DNA of 64,000 nt, taken from the NCBI RefSeq assembly GCF_038051985.1, contig NZ_CP150291.1:2728001-2792000 (forward strand), given 5' to 3'. Below the pieces are notes generated by a model. That model did not search any database. It was not told where the DNA came from and saw nothing but the letters and a program-made list of their open reading frames with translations. Source of the DNA: Solibacillus sp. FSL H8-0523. GTDB lineage: Bacteria; Bacillota; Bacilli; Bacillales_A; Planococcaceae. The translations under genes and the position numbers were made by a program. This document shows, in pieces, positions 1 to 8,348 of the stretch (position 1 is the first letter of the stretch; every line of letters begins with the position of its first letter).

Positions 1-167
1 TGTGTTAATAAAATCGCTAACGGCTTTAACCCCTTGCTACGAAGTTCTTTTACTAAACGTGCCCCTTCTTCACCTGGATCAAAAATTAAACAATCTTTAT
101 TTTTATTGCTAACAATATAACAATTCGTTTGGACTGGGCCAAGCGAGTATGTGCGTACACTATACAT
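1..167 (-). CDS. yqgX: MBL-fold metallo-hydrolase, N-terminal part (YqgX-like), cut by window edge
   Basis: Only the first 55 codons lie in the window; the gene continues past base 1. The start MYSVRTYSLGPVQTNCYIV followed by a DPGEEG motif is typical of glyoxalase II-like metallo-beta-lactamase-fold hydrolases. The metal-binding HxHxDH motif would lie outside. A GAGGTGA ribosome site sits 6 bases before the ATG at 167. Divergent yqgW next door is the neighbour I recall for B. subtilis yqgX, which supports the name. Substrate unknown; a hydroxyacylglutathione or bacillithiol-conjugate thioesterase role is family-level inference. Confidence 0.8.
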   Translation of the reverse strand, partial: MYSVRTYSLGPVQTNCYIVSNKNKDCLIFDPGEEGARLVKELRSKGLKPLAILLT

Positions 168-340
168 GATCGTCACCTCAAAAATTATTTTTTATACCGC
201 TACTAGTGTACCATGACTAAATCGTTCATATAAACGTCATTTTTAGTTCTCGACAAACGAAAAGGAAACATTTACAATTAAGAAGAATATTGTTACGACA
301 TTATTTGGAAACTAATGTTGAGAGGAGTGTCAATTTTTTC

Positions 341-520
341 ATGAACTTATTAATGGTTATTTTTGGCTTAATCGCAATCTTTGGCGTAGTTGGCATATTC
401 CAATCAATCAAACAAAAAAACATCTTAGCCGTAGTGTTTAACGCAGCGACTGCAGGTGTATTTGGTTGGTTCGTTATTATGACGATTATTAATCAGGGCT
501 ACCCACCAGTAGCTCACTAA
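341..520 (+). CDS. yqgW: DUF2759 family small membrane protein (YqgW-like)
   Basis: A 59-residue protein with two hydrophobic helices (about residues 2-19 and 28-47) joined by a short basic loop SIKQKN. The frame is open upstream to 290, but an AGAGGAG ribosome site at 321-327 points to the ATG at 341. Size, two-helix layout and position next to yqgX match the DUF2759/YqgW family of Bacillales, which has no assigned function. A strong terminator follows. Likely an inner-membrane protein of unknown role. Confidence 0.75.
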   Translation: MNLLMVIFGLIAIFGVVGIFQSIKQKNILAVVFNAATAGVFGWFVIMTIINQGYPPVAH

Positions 521-527
521 TTTTTAG

Positions 528-571
528 AAAAGACATCATTTCACGCCACAAAGCGAGAAATGATGTCTTTT
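528..571 (+). terminator. Rho-independent terminator after yqgW
   Basis: A perfect 15-bp inverted repeat (528-542 with 557-571, arm AAAGACATCATTTC plus flanking A) with a 14-base loop, running into a T-rich stretch on the plus strand. Confidence 0.85.
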
Positions 572-608
572 CTTTTATCAGTGGTTTTACAACACTACAA
601 CTAAAACA

Positions 609-639
609 CAAAAAGCGCCTCCACATGGGAGACGCTTTT
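609..639 (-). terminator. Terminator of the LTA synthase gene
   Basis: Inverted repeat AAAAGCGCCTCC / GGAGACGCTTTT just past the stop codon of the 641-2533 gene. On the minus strand it is followed by a short T run. Confidence 0.75.
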
Positions 640-640
640 G

Positions 641-2533
641 TTATTTTTCATCAACGATTAAATTACCTGTTTTCACATCATAAAAACGTAGTAAATCACC
701 ATTAATAATTTGATCTGAATAACCGAGTTCAACTGTAGCACGCTCGATATACGGCTCACAATTTACTAGGTCCGTTTCTTCGCCTGTTGCACGGTCATAG
801 CATACCTCGCCTGCATAGACTACCTTATCTGTAATGAATCGACCATCACGGAAAATAACGAAGTCTTCATGCTCTTCAGAGAAAAGATCAGCTCCAAGTT
901 GCATATCCTTTGATGTATCAATCCCCAGTAAGTGTAATAATGTTGGACGTAAATCTAATTGACCTGAAACATCGTCCATCACTTGTCCATCATTTGAGCC
1001 CGGAATGTGCACATATAGTGGCACAGCTTGTAAGAGCGCGCTGTCATATGGCGTAATTTCTTCTTTACCTAAATATTGCGCCATTGCTTTATTATGGTTT
1101 TCAGAAATCCCGTAGTGGTCGCCATACATGACAATAATCGAATTATCATATAACCCTTGTTCTTTTAAATCATCGAAGAATTCTTTTACCGATTCATCTA
1201 AGTAGCGAACCGTTTGGAAATAACGATTTAATGTAGCTGAGTTTGAATCAAATTCATTAATCATCATATCTTCTGGATCTAAATAGAACGGATAATGGTT
1301 TGTTAATGTGATTAAACGACTATAAAACGGCTGTGGCATGTCTTTCATAAGTGCCGCTGATTGCTCGAAGAATGGAATATCCTTTAAGCCCCAGTTTACA
1401 GAGTTTTCATCGTTTACATCATATGATTCGATATCATAAAAGTTGTCTAAATTAAATGAGTTGTAAATCATATCACGGTTCCAAAATGACTTATTGTTGG
1501 CGTGCATAACGTTTGAATAGTACCCATTTTCTCCCACTTTTTCAGCAAATGAATTGTACGTATTTTCACCATGTGTGAAGAATACCGCACCGCGACCTAA
1601 GCCAAATAATGAATTTTCAAAAATAAATTCCGAGTCAGATGTTTTTCCTAACCCTGTTTGATGATAAAAATCATTGAAATAATACGTATCCTTATCCTGC
1701 GTTAATTCATTTAAAAATGGTGTGACAACTTCCCCATTCATCTCATTGTTTATAACGAAGGTTTGTAACGATTCAAGTGACACGACAATGACGTTACGCC
1801 CCGCGTATTTCCCAAACATTTCAGCGTTCGGTTCCGCTTGGTTCGCACGCACGTAGTTGTTCACTTCGACTAATTCACTTCCATCTGCTAATGCACGCTG
1901 CGCAGATGATTTTGATTGCACATATACATCATATAAATGATAGTTATACGTACCAATGTTTTTCACAAGTAGCTCACGGTCAAATGCACGTGTTAGTAAC
2001 TGTGGACGCTCCGTTTCTGCTAATCCTAAATTTAAAAATAGCATAGCTGCTGCTAGTACAAAGTATGCTTTACGTGCATCTTTGCGAATTGGCGACAGAT
2101 CTTGTGATTTTGCTAAAAATTTCACTGCAAGTAAAATAATGAAAACATCCATAAAGTATAATAAGTCCACCCAGCTAATAATTGCCGCTGCGGATGTCCC
2201 TAACTCACCAAAATTACTTGTTTGAAATAATACAGGCAATGTTACAAAATCATTATAAAATCGATAAAACGCTACATTACCATAAACCACTAATGCTAAT
2301 AATATACTTCCGCCTACGATATAACGATTTCTTACTTTTTGTGACTTGAAGAATAGTGATATTCCGTAGAAAAATAATAAAAAGCTTAGCGGGTTAATAA
2401 TTAAAATTAACATCTGCATTGCATTTTCTACGTCCATATCAAAGCTCGTTCGATAAACAATAACCGTTTTTATCCATGTTGCTATGACAGCAATCGCTAA
2501 TATCGAATGTTTAGGCCACTTAAAATTACTCAT
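641..2533 (-). CDS. yqgS: LtaS-type lipoteichoic acid synthase (YqgS-like), polyglycerolphosphate transferase
   Basis: 630 residues, the usual LtaS size. Five hydrophobic helices fill roughly residues 8-170 and an extracellular sulfatase-fold domain follows from about 243. The metal-site Glu lies in SLES (E254) and the nucleophile is the Thr of GLGKTSDSE (T298). Downstream, MYGDHYG carries further metal ligands. Members move glycerol phosphate from phosphatidylglycerol onto a glycolipid anchor or growing chain at the outer membrane face. B. subtilis has four paralogues; the position beside yqgW/yqgX/yqgQ points to YqgS, a minor or primase-like form, but paralogue assignment is inference. It is monocistronic with its own terminator. 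Confidence 0.93.
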   Translation of the reverse strand: MSNFKWPKHSILAIAVIATWIKTVIVYRTSFDMDVENAMQMLILIINPLSFLLFFYGISLFFKSQKVRNRYIVGGSILLALVVYGNVAFYRFYNDFVTLPVLFQTSNFGELGTSAAAIISWVDLLYFMDVFIILLAVKFLAKSQDLSPIRKDARKAYFVLAAAMLFLNLGLAETERPQLLTRAFDRELLVKNIGTYNYHLYDVYVQSKSSAQRALADGSELVEVNNYVRANQAEPNAEMFGKYAGRNVIVVSLESLQTFVINNEMNGEVVTPFLNELTQDKDTYYFNDFYHQTGLGKTSDSEFIFENSLFGLGRGAVFFTHGENTYNSFAEKVGENGYYSNVMHANNKSFWNRDMIYNSFNLDNFYDIESYDVNDENSVNWGLKDIPFFEQSAALMKDMPQPFYSRLITLTNHYPFYLDPEDMMINEFDSNSATLNRYFQTVRYLDESVKEFFDDLKEQGLYDNSIIVMYGDHYGISENHNKAMAQYLGKEEITPYDSALLQAVPLYVHIPGSNDGQVMDDVSGQLDLRPTLLHLLGIDTSKDMQLGADLFSEEHEDFVIFRDGRFITDKVVYAGEVCYDRATGEETDLVNCEPYIERATVELGYSDQIINGDLLRFYDVKTGNLIVDEK

Positions 2534-2705
2534 ATCCTATACATCCTCTCCAGTAGTTCTTAAGTTTATTGTAATTACATAATTCCAGTTGAAACAAAAT
2601 CTATCTTAATCCTTTTTATACCGACGCGCAACATTATTACTTCCAGCAAAATTGTACGCTAGTAATTAGTACGAATGAGCGGTGAAAAAGTTTCATTAAA
2701 ATAGT

Positions 2706-2733
2706 AAAACAGCGGACACTTTGCCGCTGTTTT
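2706..2733 (-). terminator. Terminator after yqgQ
   Basis: Inverted repeat AAAACAGCGG / CCGCTGTTTT with a short loop. On the minus strand it reads into TTTTACTATTTT and closes the fthC-like/yqgQ transcript. Confidence 0.75.
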
Positions 2734-2812
2734 AAAGGAATATATACTTCATACGTTTTATCCCTTGTAAAACAAGCAAATCAAACGATCTCTACTATTA
2801 TACAACAAAAAC

Positions 2813-3016
2813 TTATTTTTGTTCCAATTTAAGTCTTTGCTCTTCTTGACGCAGTACTAATAAGGCCATTTGAAAATCTTTTGGCTCAATAAATTTTGAT
2901 TTAAATAATTCTTTGATTTCATCTTCCATCAAATGTAAATCACCAATACGGTCTTTCGTGTAAATATAAATACCATATTGTTTTAATAAGTAAATAATAT
3001 CTAACATTGATTGCAT
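2813..3016 (-). CDS. yqgQ: YqgQ family protein (DUF910)
   Basis: A 67-residue acidic helical protein with the core YGIYIYTKDRIGDLHLMEDE, which matches the small YqgQ/DUF910 family of Bacillales. The frame is open to 3043, but GGGGGAA 5 bases before the ATG at 3016 makes that the better start; an ATG at 3007 is also possible. It follows the 5-formyl-THF cyclo-ligase gene by 16 bases, so the two are probably co-transcribed. In B. subtilis it lies next to the glucokinase gene. YqgQ has been described structurally as a possible nucleic-acid binder; its role is unknown. Confidence 0.85.
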   Translation of the reverse strand: MQSMLDIIYLLKQYGIYIYTKDRIGDLHLMEDEIKELFKSKFIEPKDFQMALLVLRQEEQRLKLEQK

Positions 3017-3032
3017 ACGAAGTTCCCCCAAA

Positions 3033-3599
3033 TCACTGTCCACAAAGTATCGTTTTGTGTTCTCCTACTATTATATGTACCGGCAAATCATGTGATTCTC
3101 TCGGTACTTCATTTAATAATTGTTCTTCAAATGCTAACGCAATGGTTGTGCCTTGATAATCTTGCAAATAACGGTCATAATAACCGCCTCCAAAACCGAT
3201 GCGATAACCTAATACATCAAATACAACGCCCGGTACAACGATACAGTCAATTTGCGCTTTATCGACAGCTTCACAAAGCTCCGGAATCGGCTCTAAAATA
3301 TTTTTATAAGCACGCTCTGTTTGTGCAAAAGTGTCAATCTCATAAAATTGCATTGTACGCTGCGATGCCTCGCACTTCGGGACAACAACTCTTTTTTTCA
3401 TTTTCCACAGTTGCTCAATAATAAAACTTGTGTCGACTTCTGGTTTGTTCGACAACGTGATAGCAATTATTTTCGCCTCTAATACGCTTTTTTGTTGTAA
3501 TAAATGTTTCGCGAGCGTACGCGAACGATCGCGATACGCTTGATACGGCATGTTGTTCAACTGTTGTAACACTGAGTTTCTTAGCTGTTTTTTATCCAA
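3033..3599 (-). CDS. yqgN: 5-formyltetrahydrofolate cyclo-ligase (YqgN-like)
   Basis: 188 residues, normal for the family. It converts 5-formyl-THF and ATP into 5,10-methenyl-THF in the cytoplasm, which feeds the one-carbon pool. The C-terminal signature GFGGGYYDRYL binds ATP and magnesium, and VVPGVVFDVLGYRIG precedes it. The basic N-terminal MDKKQLR is also typical. The position between rpmG and yqgQ agrees with yqgN. An RBS-like GGGGGAT lies before the ATG at 3599. Together with purU near 31 kb it concerns formyl-folate balance. Confidence 0.93.
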   Translation of the reverse strand: MDKKQLRNSVLQQLNNMPYQAYRDRSRTLAKHLLQQKSVLEAKIIAITLSNKPEVDTSFIIEQLWKMKKRVVVPKCEASQRTMQFYEIDTFAQTERAYKNILEPIPELCEAVDKAQIDCIVVPGVVFDVLGYRIGFGGGYYDRYLQDYQGTTIALAFEEQLLNEVPRESHDLPVHIIVGEHKTILCGQ

Positions 3600-3690
3600 G
3601 CGAATCCCCCATTTATCAAAAGTTAAAAGTTCGTATCATCTTTTAATTGTTTAAAAAATCATAGCAACTTTCAACAAAAACGCATGTAAA

Positions 3691-3718
3691 AAGCCAAAAC
3701 CAACAAGTGGCTTTGGCT
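3691..3718 (-). terminator. Terminator after rpmG
   Basis: Stem AGCCAAAACCA / TGGCTTTGGCT (one mismatch) with a 5-base loop, then TTTTTA on the minus strand, directly downstream of rpmG and upstream of yqgN. Confidence 0.75.
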
Positions 3719-3731
3719 AATTGAGCAATTA

Positions 3732-3881
3732 TTACTTTGTTTCACGGTGAAGAGTGTACTTCTTCTCGCGAGAGCAATATTTTTTAAGTTCAAGACGCTC
3801 TGGATTGTTACGCTTGTTCTTTTTAGAAATGTAGTTACGTTCGCCGCAGTCTGTGCAAGCTAAAGTAATGTTTACGCGCAT
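3732..3881 (-). CDS. rpmG: 50S ribosomal protein L33
   Basis: A 49-residue protein beginning [19 protein letters not shown] and ending [10 protein letters not shown], a clear L33. The ribosome site GAGGGT precedes the ATG at 3881. The zinc-ribbon cysteines are only partly present: C9 and C12 form the first CxxC, but the second pair is C36-S-R-E39, leaving one cysteine. Bacillus encodes zinc-binding (C+) and cysteine-free (C-) L33 paralogues, and this copy looks intermediate. The neighbour yqgN supports rpmGA synteny. A terminator follows. Confidence 0.97.
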   Translation of the reverse strand: MRVNITLACTDCGERNYISKKNKRNNPERLELKKYCSREKKYTLHRETK

Positions 3882-4043
3882 TATTAACCCTCCCACTCTA
3901 AATTAAGGATATAAATTTATTTGAGCATGATTTATACGACTTAACCATTATAACACACTTCTACAAAAAATCTAGTAGGATTTATTATTAAGTTTTAATA
4001 TGTTAAAATTAGTTTTAAAAGAGCTTTTCAGGGGGACGATTTC

Positions 4044-4499
4044 ATGGAAATTCCATCGATTATTATGATTACAGGTATTGTAATTATCCTTATATCATTA
4101 TTTTTCAAAGATACATCAGGTAGAGTAGAAAAAGAGCTCGACGATTTATCGATTAATATTTACCAAGAAACGAATGCATTAAAACGTCGCATTAAAACAT
4201 TAGAAGAAGAATTACTTGTTGAACCAAACTTCCAAATCAAATCACCAAAAGTAAATCAAACAAAGCAGCAAGATGTAATGGAAACATTCCAGCAAGTCGC
4301 CACACAAGTAAAAGCAGCGCAAAACTATGGTGCACAAACACAATATACGCAAGCAAGCGCAAAACCAATCAACGGTATTTTAGTGAGTCAAGTACTCGCA
4401 CTAAACAGTCAAGGATTATCCATTGATGAAATTAGCAAGCGTTCGACATTATCACCTGCGCAAATTCAGTCAATTATCGCAACTGGAGGTCGCCAATGA
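4044..4499 (+). CDS. Membrane-anchored protein with C-terminal helix-turn-helix-like tail, unknown function
   Basis: 151 residues. An N-terminal hydrophobic helix (about residues 5-22) anchors the protein, with the rest probably cytoplasmic. A charged coiled-coil stretch (about 28-58), a Gln/Ala-rich linker, and a C-terminal segment reading VLALNSQGLSIDEISKRSTL (about 117-136) resemble a helix-turn-helix. This architecture recalls SwrB of the B. subtilis flagellar operon, but no flagellar genes are nearby and I do not claim orthology. AGGGGGAC precedes the ATG. It overlaps the next gene by ATGA, so the pair is translationally coupled. Confidence 0.65.
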   Translation: MEIPSIIMITGIVIILISLFFKDTSGRVEKELDDLSINIYQETNALKRRIKTLEEELLVEPNFQIKSPKVNQTKQQDVMETFQQVATQVKAAQNYGAQTQYTQASAKPINGILVSQVLALNSQGLSIDEISKRSTLSPAQIQSIIATGGRQ

Positions 4500-4987
4500 A
4501 AAAGTCCATGCGTGCATTTGGAATCGGTATATTTCTAACAGGAGCTGTTATTGCAGGTTATGATCAATTCTTCCCCGACCAACAAACAGCCGATATGAGA
4601 GCGCTTGAAAAGCAAATTAAGCAATACGAACAGCAAATTGAAGCGTTAAACGAGCAACTCGCTCATCAAGAATCTTCAGAAACTACTGAGACGAATGAAA
4701 AAGAAGAACCAGCTGTACATACTGAATCGGGAAAAGACTCTAAAAAATCGACTGAATCTTCAAAAGACGTACTTGAAGCAACAATCTACGTTTATGAAAA
4801 TGTATCAATCTACACAATCGGTCAACAAACCGAGGATTTAGGAATTGTAGAAAATGGGCGGGAATTAGAACTCTTTTTAGCTAAGCCAGAATACGCACGT
4901 TCTATTCAAAAAGGCGCTTTTGACTTACGCTCTGATATGACAATAGAAGAAATCGCGAAAATATTAACAGGTAAAAAGCTCGAATAA
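4496..4987 (+). CDS. Membrane-anchored protein with an MltG-like LysM subdomain but no catalytic domain
   Basis: 163 residues: a basic N-terminus and one hydrophobic helix (about 7-24), a coiled coil (35-60), a Ser/Glu/Lys-rich linker (60-90), then a C-terminal domain (about 95-163). The last part, with LGIVENGRELELFLAKP, KGAFDLRSDMTIEEI and ILTGK, follows the pattern of the LysM-like N-terminal subdomain of endolytic transglycosylase MltG. The catalytic part of MltG is absent, so an accessory wall-binding or regulatory role is inference. The start codon overlaps the stop of the preceding gene (ATGA). A bidirectional terminator follows. Confidence 0.65.
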   Translation: MKKSMRAFGIGIFLTGAVIAGYDQFFPDQQTADMRALEKQIKQYEQQIEALNEQLAHQESSETTETNEKEEPAVHTESGKDSKKSTESSKDVLEATIYVYENVSIYTIGQQTEDLGIVENGRELELFLAKPEYARSIQKGAFDLRSDMTIEEIAKILTGKKLE

Positions 4988-4992
4988 AACGA

Positions 4993-5018
4993 GGGTGCTA
5001 GGAAAATTCCTAGCACCC
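4993..5018. terminator. Bidirectional terminator between convergent genes
   Basis: Perfect 10-bp inverted repeat GGGTGCTAGG / CCTAGCACCC with loop AAAATT, between the plus-strand pair at 4-5 kb and minus-strand degV. Confidence 0.85.
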
Positions 5019-5033
5019 CATTTATGTTTTAAA

Positions 5034-5885
5034 TTATTCACGAACCCAAGTTAAGCCAAGTGTCCCTTCACCCGCATGCACACCTACACATGCTGATAAA
5101 GCTGTTGGTGTAAAGTTAATATCCGGGAATTGTTGTTGTAATTCCTGTTTCCACTCAATGGCCCCACGCTCATTGTTGCAGTTAATAATTGCCACTTCTT
5201 TGACTGGAGACTTTTCGATAGCACGCTGTAATTTTTCAATGACCACTTTTTTTGCACGTTTTTCTGCACGTACCTTTTGTGCAACCTCAATACCGCCTTC
5301 TGGGTTGTACTGAATTACTAATTTAATATTTAATAAGTTACTAATAAACATCGCTGTTCCCGATACACGACCGCTTTTGTGCAATTGTTCTAAGCTTTCT
5401 GGAATAAATGCTAGTTCGCCTTTTTCACGCATTGCTAAAATTTCAGCCACGATTTGTTCAGGTGTAAGGCCTTGTTTTTCTAATTTCATTCCCATTTCAA
5501 GCATTGCCTGCATTGGATATGAACCAATTAATGAATCAATCGCATAGTTTTTGAAACCCGCTTGCTCAGCAGCCATTGGTGACGTGGCTACTGTCCCTGA
5601 CAAACGTTCAGATGTATGAATCGCAATCGCACAATCATAACCTTCTTGCTTTAATTTTTCATATAATGCCACATGCTCGCCAAATGCCGGCTGCGATGTT
5701 TTCGGATGTGCTTTGGCGTTGCGTAATTTATCGTAAAATTCGTCGTGCGTCATATCCACTGTTTCGCGTAATGGTCCCTCTTCAAAAACAATGTTTAATG
5801 CTAACACGTGAATGTTATGCTCTTTAATAAATTCCGGCGTTAAAAATGCCGCTGTATCTGTAACCCATGCAATTTTCTTCGTCAT
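5034..5885 (-). CDS. DegV family fatty-acid-binding protein
   Basis: 283 residues, standard DegV/FakB length. The opening MTKKIAWVTDTAAFLTPEF corresponds to the TDSTADL region, and HPKTSQPAFGE and SERLSGTVATS supply the serine/threonine residues that hold a fatty-acid carboxylate. GRVSGTAMFISNLLNIKLV lies in the C-terminal half. Members bind a fatty acid and, with FakA kinase, present it for phosphorylation. Bacilli carry several paralogues, so the specific ligand is unknown. The gene stands alone, with RBS AAGGGG before the ATG. DegV here is not the DegS/DegU regulator. Confidence 0.93.
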   Translation of the reverse strand: MTKKIAWVTDTAAFLTPEFIKEHNIHVLALNIVFEEGPLRETVDMTHDEFYDKLRNAKAHPKTSQPAFGEHVALYEKLKQEGYDCAIAIHTSERLSGTVATSPMAAEQAGFKNYAIDSLIGSYPMQAMLEMGMKLEKQGLTPEQIVAEILAMREKGELAFIPESLEQLHKSGRVSGTAMFISNLLNIKLVIQYNPEGGIEVAQKVRAEKRAKKVVIEKLQRAIEKSPVKEVAIINCNNERGAIEWKQELQQQFPDINFTPTALSACVGVHAGEGTLGLTWVRE

Positions 5886-6128
5886 GTAAAATCCCCTTAA
5901 AAAATAGTTTTATCTCCACACAATGTAAGCGGATTCACTATAGTACCATAGTGACATATGTCACATTATAAATAAAATAGTTATTTCATAGACAAGATTT
6001 CGACACGAAATTACTAAGTTTTTCATATTTTACGAGATAGCTATTATTTTACATTCGATATTATTAATTGTACGATACTTACGTATAATAAATTATTTAT
6101 TCAAAATCTTAATTAAGGGGGCTTTTTT

Positions 6129-6608
6129 ATGAATATTTACGACATTCCTGTCAAAACTGAAAAAGGCAATACGTATCAGCTCGACGAATATAAAGGTCAA
6201 GTCATGATGATTGTTAATACGGCAAGCAAATGTGGGTTTACGAAACAATTTTCACAATTAGAGGAACTTTATGAGAAGTATAAAGAAGATGGCTTCATTG
6301 TATTAGGCTTCCCTTCAGACCAATTTAAACAAGAATTAGAAGACGGTGCGCAGGCTGCAGAATTTTGTCGCCTCGATTATGGTGTAACCTTCCCTATGCA
6401 TGACATGGTAAAAGTGAATGGCTCAGAAGCACACCCACTATTCCAGCATTTAACTTCTGAAGCGAAAGGTTTACTTGGTCAATCCGTTAAATGGAATTTC
6501 ACAAAATTTTTAGTGGATCGTGATGGAAAAGTAGTTAAACGCTATGCACCTCAAGACAATCCATTAAAGGCTGAACAGGATATCACAAAGCTCTTAAATA
6601 AACAGTAA
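6129..6608 (+). CDS. Glutathione peroxidase family, probably thioredoxin-dependent thiol peroxidase
   Basis: 159 residues. The peroxidatic Cys35 lies in NTASKCGFT, Gln65 in FPSDQF, and the Trp of VKWNFTKFLVDRDG completes the active site. Cys80 in AAEFCRLDYGV sits 45 residues after Cys35, where the resolving cysteine of thioredoxin-dependent members is found. The usual FPCNQF cysteine is Ser63 here. It should reduce hydrogen peroxide and organic peroxides in the cytoplasm; Bacillales generally lack glutathione, so thioredoxin is the likelier donor. A strong AAGGGGG ribosome site precedes the ATG. No operon partner. Confidence 0.92.
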   Translation: MNIYDIPVKTEKGNTYQLDEYKGQVMMIVNTASKCGFTKQFSQLEELYEKYKEDGFIVLGFPSDQFKQELEDGAQAAEFCRLDYGVTFPMHDMVKVNGSEAHPLFQHLTSEAKGLLGQSVKWNFTKFLVDRDGKVVKRYAPQDNPLKAEQDITKLLNKQ

Positions 6609-6708
6609 AATAAACTACTTTTTAGATGACTGAAATATAGTTTACACGTATACTATAACTGACATAGATAACTTCGTATGTTAAATACAAAAATTAGGAG
6701 TGTTTAGA

Positions 6709-7443
6709 ATGGGTCGTTTAGACAATAAAGTAGCAATTATTACAGGGGCCGCACAAGGTATGGGTGCTGCACATGCACGACTTTTCGTAGCAGAAGGTGC
6801 GAAAGTCGTTTTAACAGATTTAAACGAAGAAAAAGGGCATGCGTTCGCAGCTGAATTAGGTGAAAATGCAGTTTTCGTTAAACAAAACGTGGTTAGCGAA
6901 GAGGATTGGGCTACTGTTTTAGCTACAGCTGAAGAAAAATTCGGTCCTGTAAATGTTTTAGTTAACAACGCTGGGATTACAATGGCGAAAAATATGTTAG
7001 ACGTGACGGTTGAAGAATACAAACGCATCGTTGACATTAACCAAGTTTCAGTATTTATCGGCATGAAAACAGTAGCAGGTTCAATGATGAAAGCTGGCGG
7101 CGGTTCAATCGTGAACATTTCTTCTATGAACGGTTTAGTAGCTGGAGCAATTGGCTATACAGATACTAAATTCGCTGTTCGTGGTATGACGAAAGCCGCT
7201 GCGATTAACTTAGCGCCAATGGGCATCCGCGTAAACTCTGTACACCCAGGTGTGATCGCTACACCTATGGTTATGCAAGAGGATACAAAAGCGGCGGTAG
7301 AAGCATTCTCAAAACATATTCCATTAAAACGCGTTGCACAGCCTGAAGAAGTATCAAACATGGTATTATTCTTAGCATCTGATGATTCAAGCTACTCAAC
7401 AGGCTCTGAATTTGTTATTGATGGCGGTATGACAGCTCAATAA
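6709..7443 (+). CDS. Short-chain dehydrogenase/reductase, NAD(P)-dependent
   Basis: 244 residues of classical SDR fold. The nucleotide loop is TGAAQGMGAAHA, NNAG is at about 85-88, the catalytic Ser lies in NISSMNG and the catalytic pair is YTDTK. The terminal VIDGGMTAQ is typical. An Asp at the end of strand 2 (LTDLNEE) suggests NAD preference. The closest style is the 3-alpha/20-beta-hydroxysteroid or cyclopentanol dehydrogenase group, but the substrate cannot be told from sequence. The frame opens at 6700, but AGGAGTG at 6697-6703 points to the ATG at 6709. Single gene with its own terminator. Confidence 0.9.
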   Translation: MGRLDNKVAIITGAAQGMGAAHARLFVAEGAKVVLTDLNEEKGHAFAAELGENAVFVKQNVVSEEDWATVLATAEEKFGPVNVLVNNAGITMAKNMLDVTVEEYKRIVDINQVSVFIGMKTVAGSMMKAGGGSIVNISSMNGLVAGAIGYTDTKFAVRGMTKAAAINLAPMGIRVNSVHPGVIATPMVMQEDTKAAVEAFSKHIPLKRVAQPEEVSNMVLFLASDDSSYSTGSEFVIDGGMTAQ

Positions 7444-7454
7444 TACGAACAACG

Positions 7455-7487
7455 AAAGCAGCCGAGGACACTTCCTCAGCTGCTTTT
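7455..7487 (+). terminator. Terminator after the SDR gene
   Basis: Stem AAAGCAGCCGAGG / CCTCAGCTGCTTT with a 6-base loop and a T run on the plus strand. Confidence 0.85.
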
Positions 7488-8348
7488 TTAAAATAGCGGT
7501 TTCTCTTCGCCTTCTAACTCTAAAAATAGAGGAAGTAACACCACCATTATTGTGACACTCATCGAAATGCCACATGTGAGAGCCAGCCAAAGTGACACAC
7601 CAAAATTCGATGGTAAAATAAGCAATGCACTCATCACACCCGAAATAATGCCCGATGCTTGACGTGTGCGTTTCGTATAAAACAGCTTGCCACCACACTT
7701 GTGACAGTTTCGATCTAATTTAAATTGCATCATGAGCTTGCGTTTTTCCTTAGCTGAAAATTCATGCTGACAGTGCGGACAACACACCTTTTCCATATTA
7801 TTCCGCGCAGCAAATATCATACATAAAAACACGAAAAGTAGAACAAATAAATAAATCACATTAATTTTCGCCTGTTCCGATGTAAAAATCTCAAAGGAAA
7901 TAACCGCAAAACTATACAGTAAAAGAGGTGCTAAAAATGTGAATACATAACGCAATTTATAAAAAACGTTACGTAGCTTTTGAATAACCGGCTGTTGCCA
8001 ACGCTTGGTTTTCATCACGATTAATATAGCCATAAAGCTATTTACAAGGATTCCTACGCTAATGGCTAAACTTAGACGCATATGGAGTTTGAAATAATTG
8101 GAATGATCCGTTTCTATTCGATCATTTGGTGGCTGTGACGCCTGATGCATCGTGCCATTTGGTGAATCTGTTACGAGTAACAACACACAAAATGCCAGTA
8201 ATAATACAAAAGCAGGTGCAATAATGACGGGCCAATAAAATCCTTTTTTCGGTGAGATACTTGGCTGTTGTACCATCTGCTTTTTTAGATTTTGTTTTTT
8301 CTCCGTTGTCAATTTTAGCTCTTGTAACTCCTGTTTCCATTTATTCAT
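7488..8348 (-). CDS. Membrane protein with zinc-ribbon loop, probable partner (anti-sigma-like) of the adjacent ECF sigma gene
   Basis: 286 residues. The cytoplasmic N-terminus (about 1-36) is charged and helical, as in anti-sigma segments. Hydrophobic helices follow near 38-60, 90-112, 130-150 and 155-175, and a final pair at about 240-275. Between them lies a zinc-ribbon-like loop CCPHCQHEF...NCHKCGG (two CxxC pairs). The start codon overlaps the end of the sigma gene, which implies coupled expression. The anti-sigma role is inferred from position and layout. Since the sigma gene has an internal stop, this protein may lack a functional partner. Confidence 0.7.
   Translation of the reverse strand: MNKWKQELQELKLTTEKKQNLKKQMVQQPSISPKKGFYWPVIIAPAFVLLLAFCVLLLVTDSPNGTMHQASQPPNDRIETDHSNYFKLHMRLSLAISVGILVNSFMAILIVMKTKRWQQPVIQKLRNVFYKLRYVFTFLAPLLLYSFAVISFEIFTSEQAKINVIYLFVLLFVFLCMIFAARNNMEKVCCPHCQHEFSAKEKRKLMMQFKLDRNCHKCGGKLFYTKRTRQASGIISGVMSALLILPSNFGVSLWLALTCGISMSVTIMVVLLPLFLELEGEEKPLF

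Noticed and set aside
3011-3421. Plus-strand open frame over yqgN
   Set aside because: Antisense shadow of a well-supported enzyme; no ribosome site.
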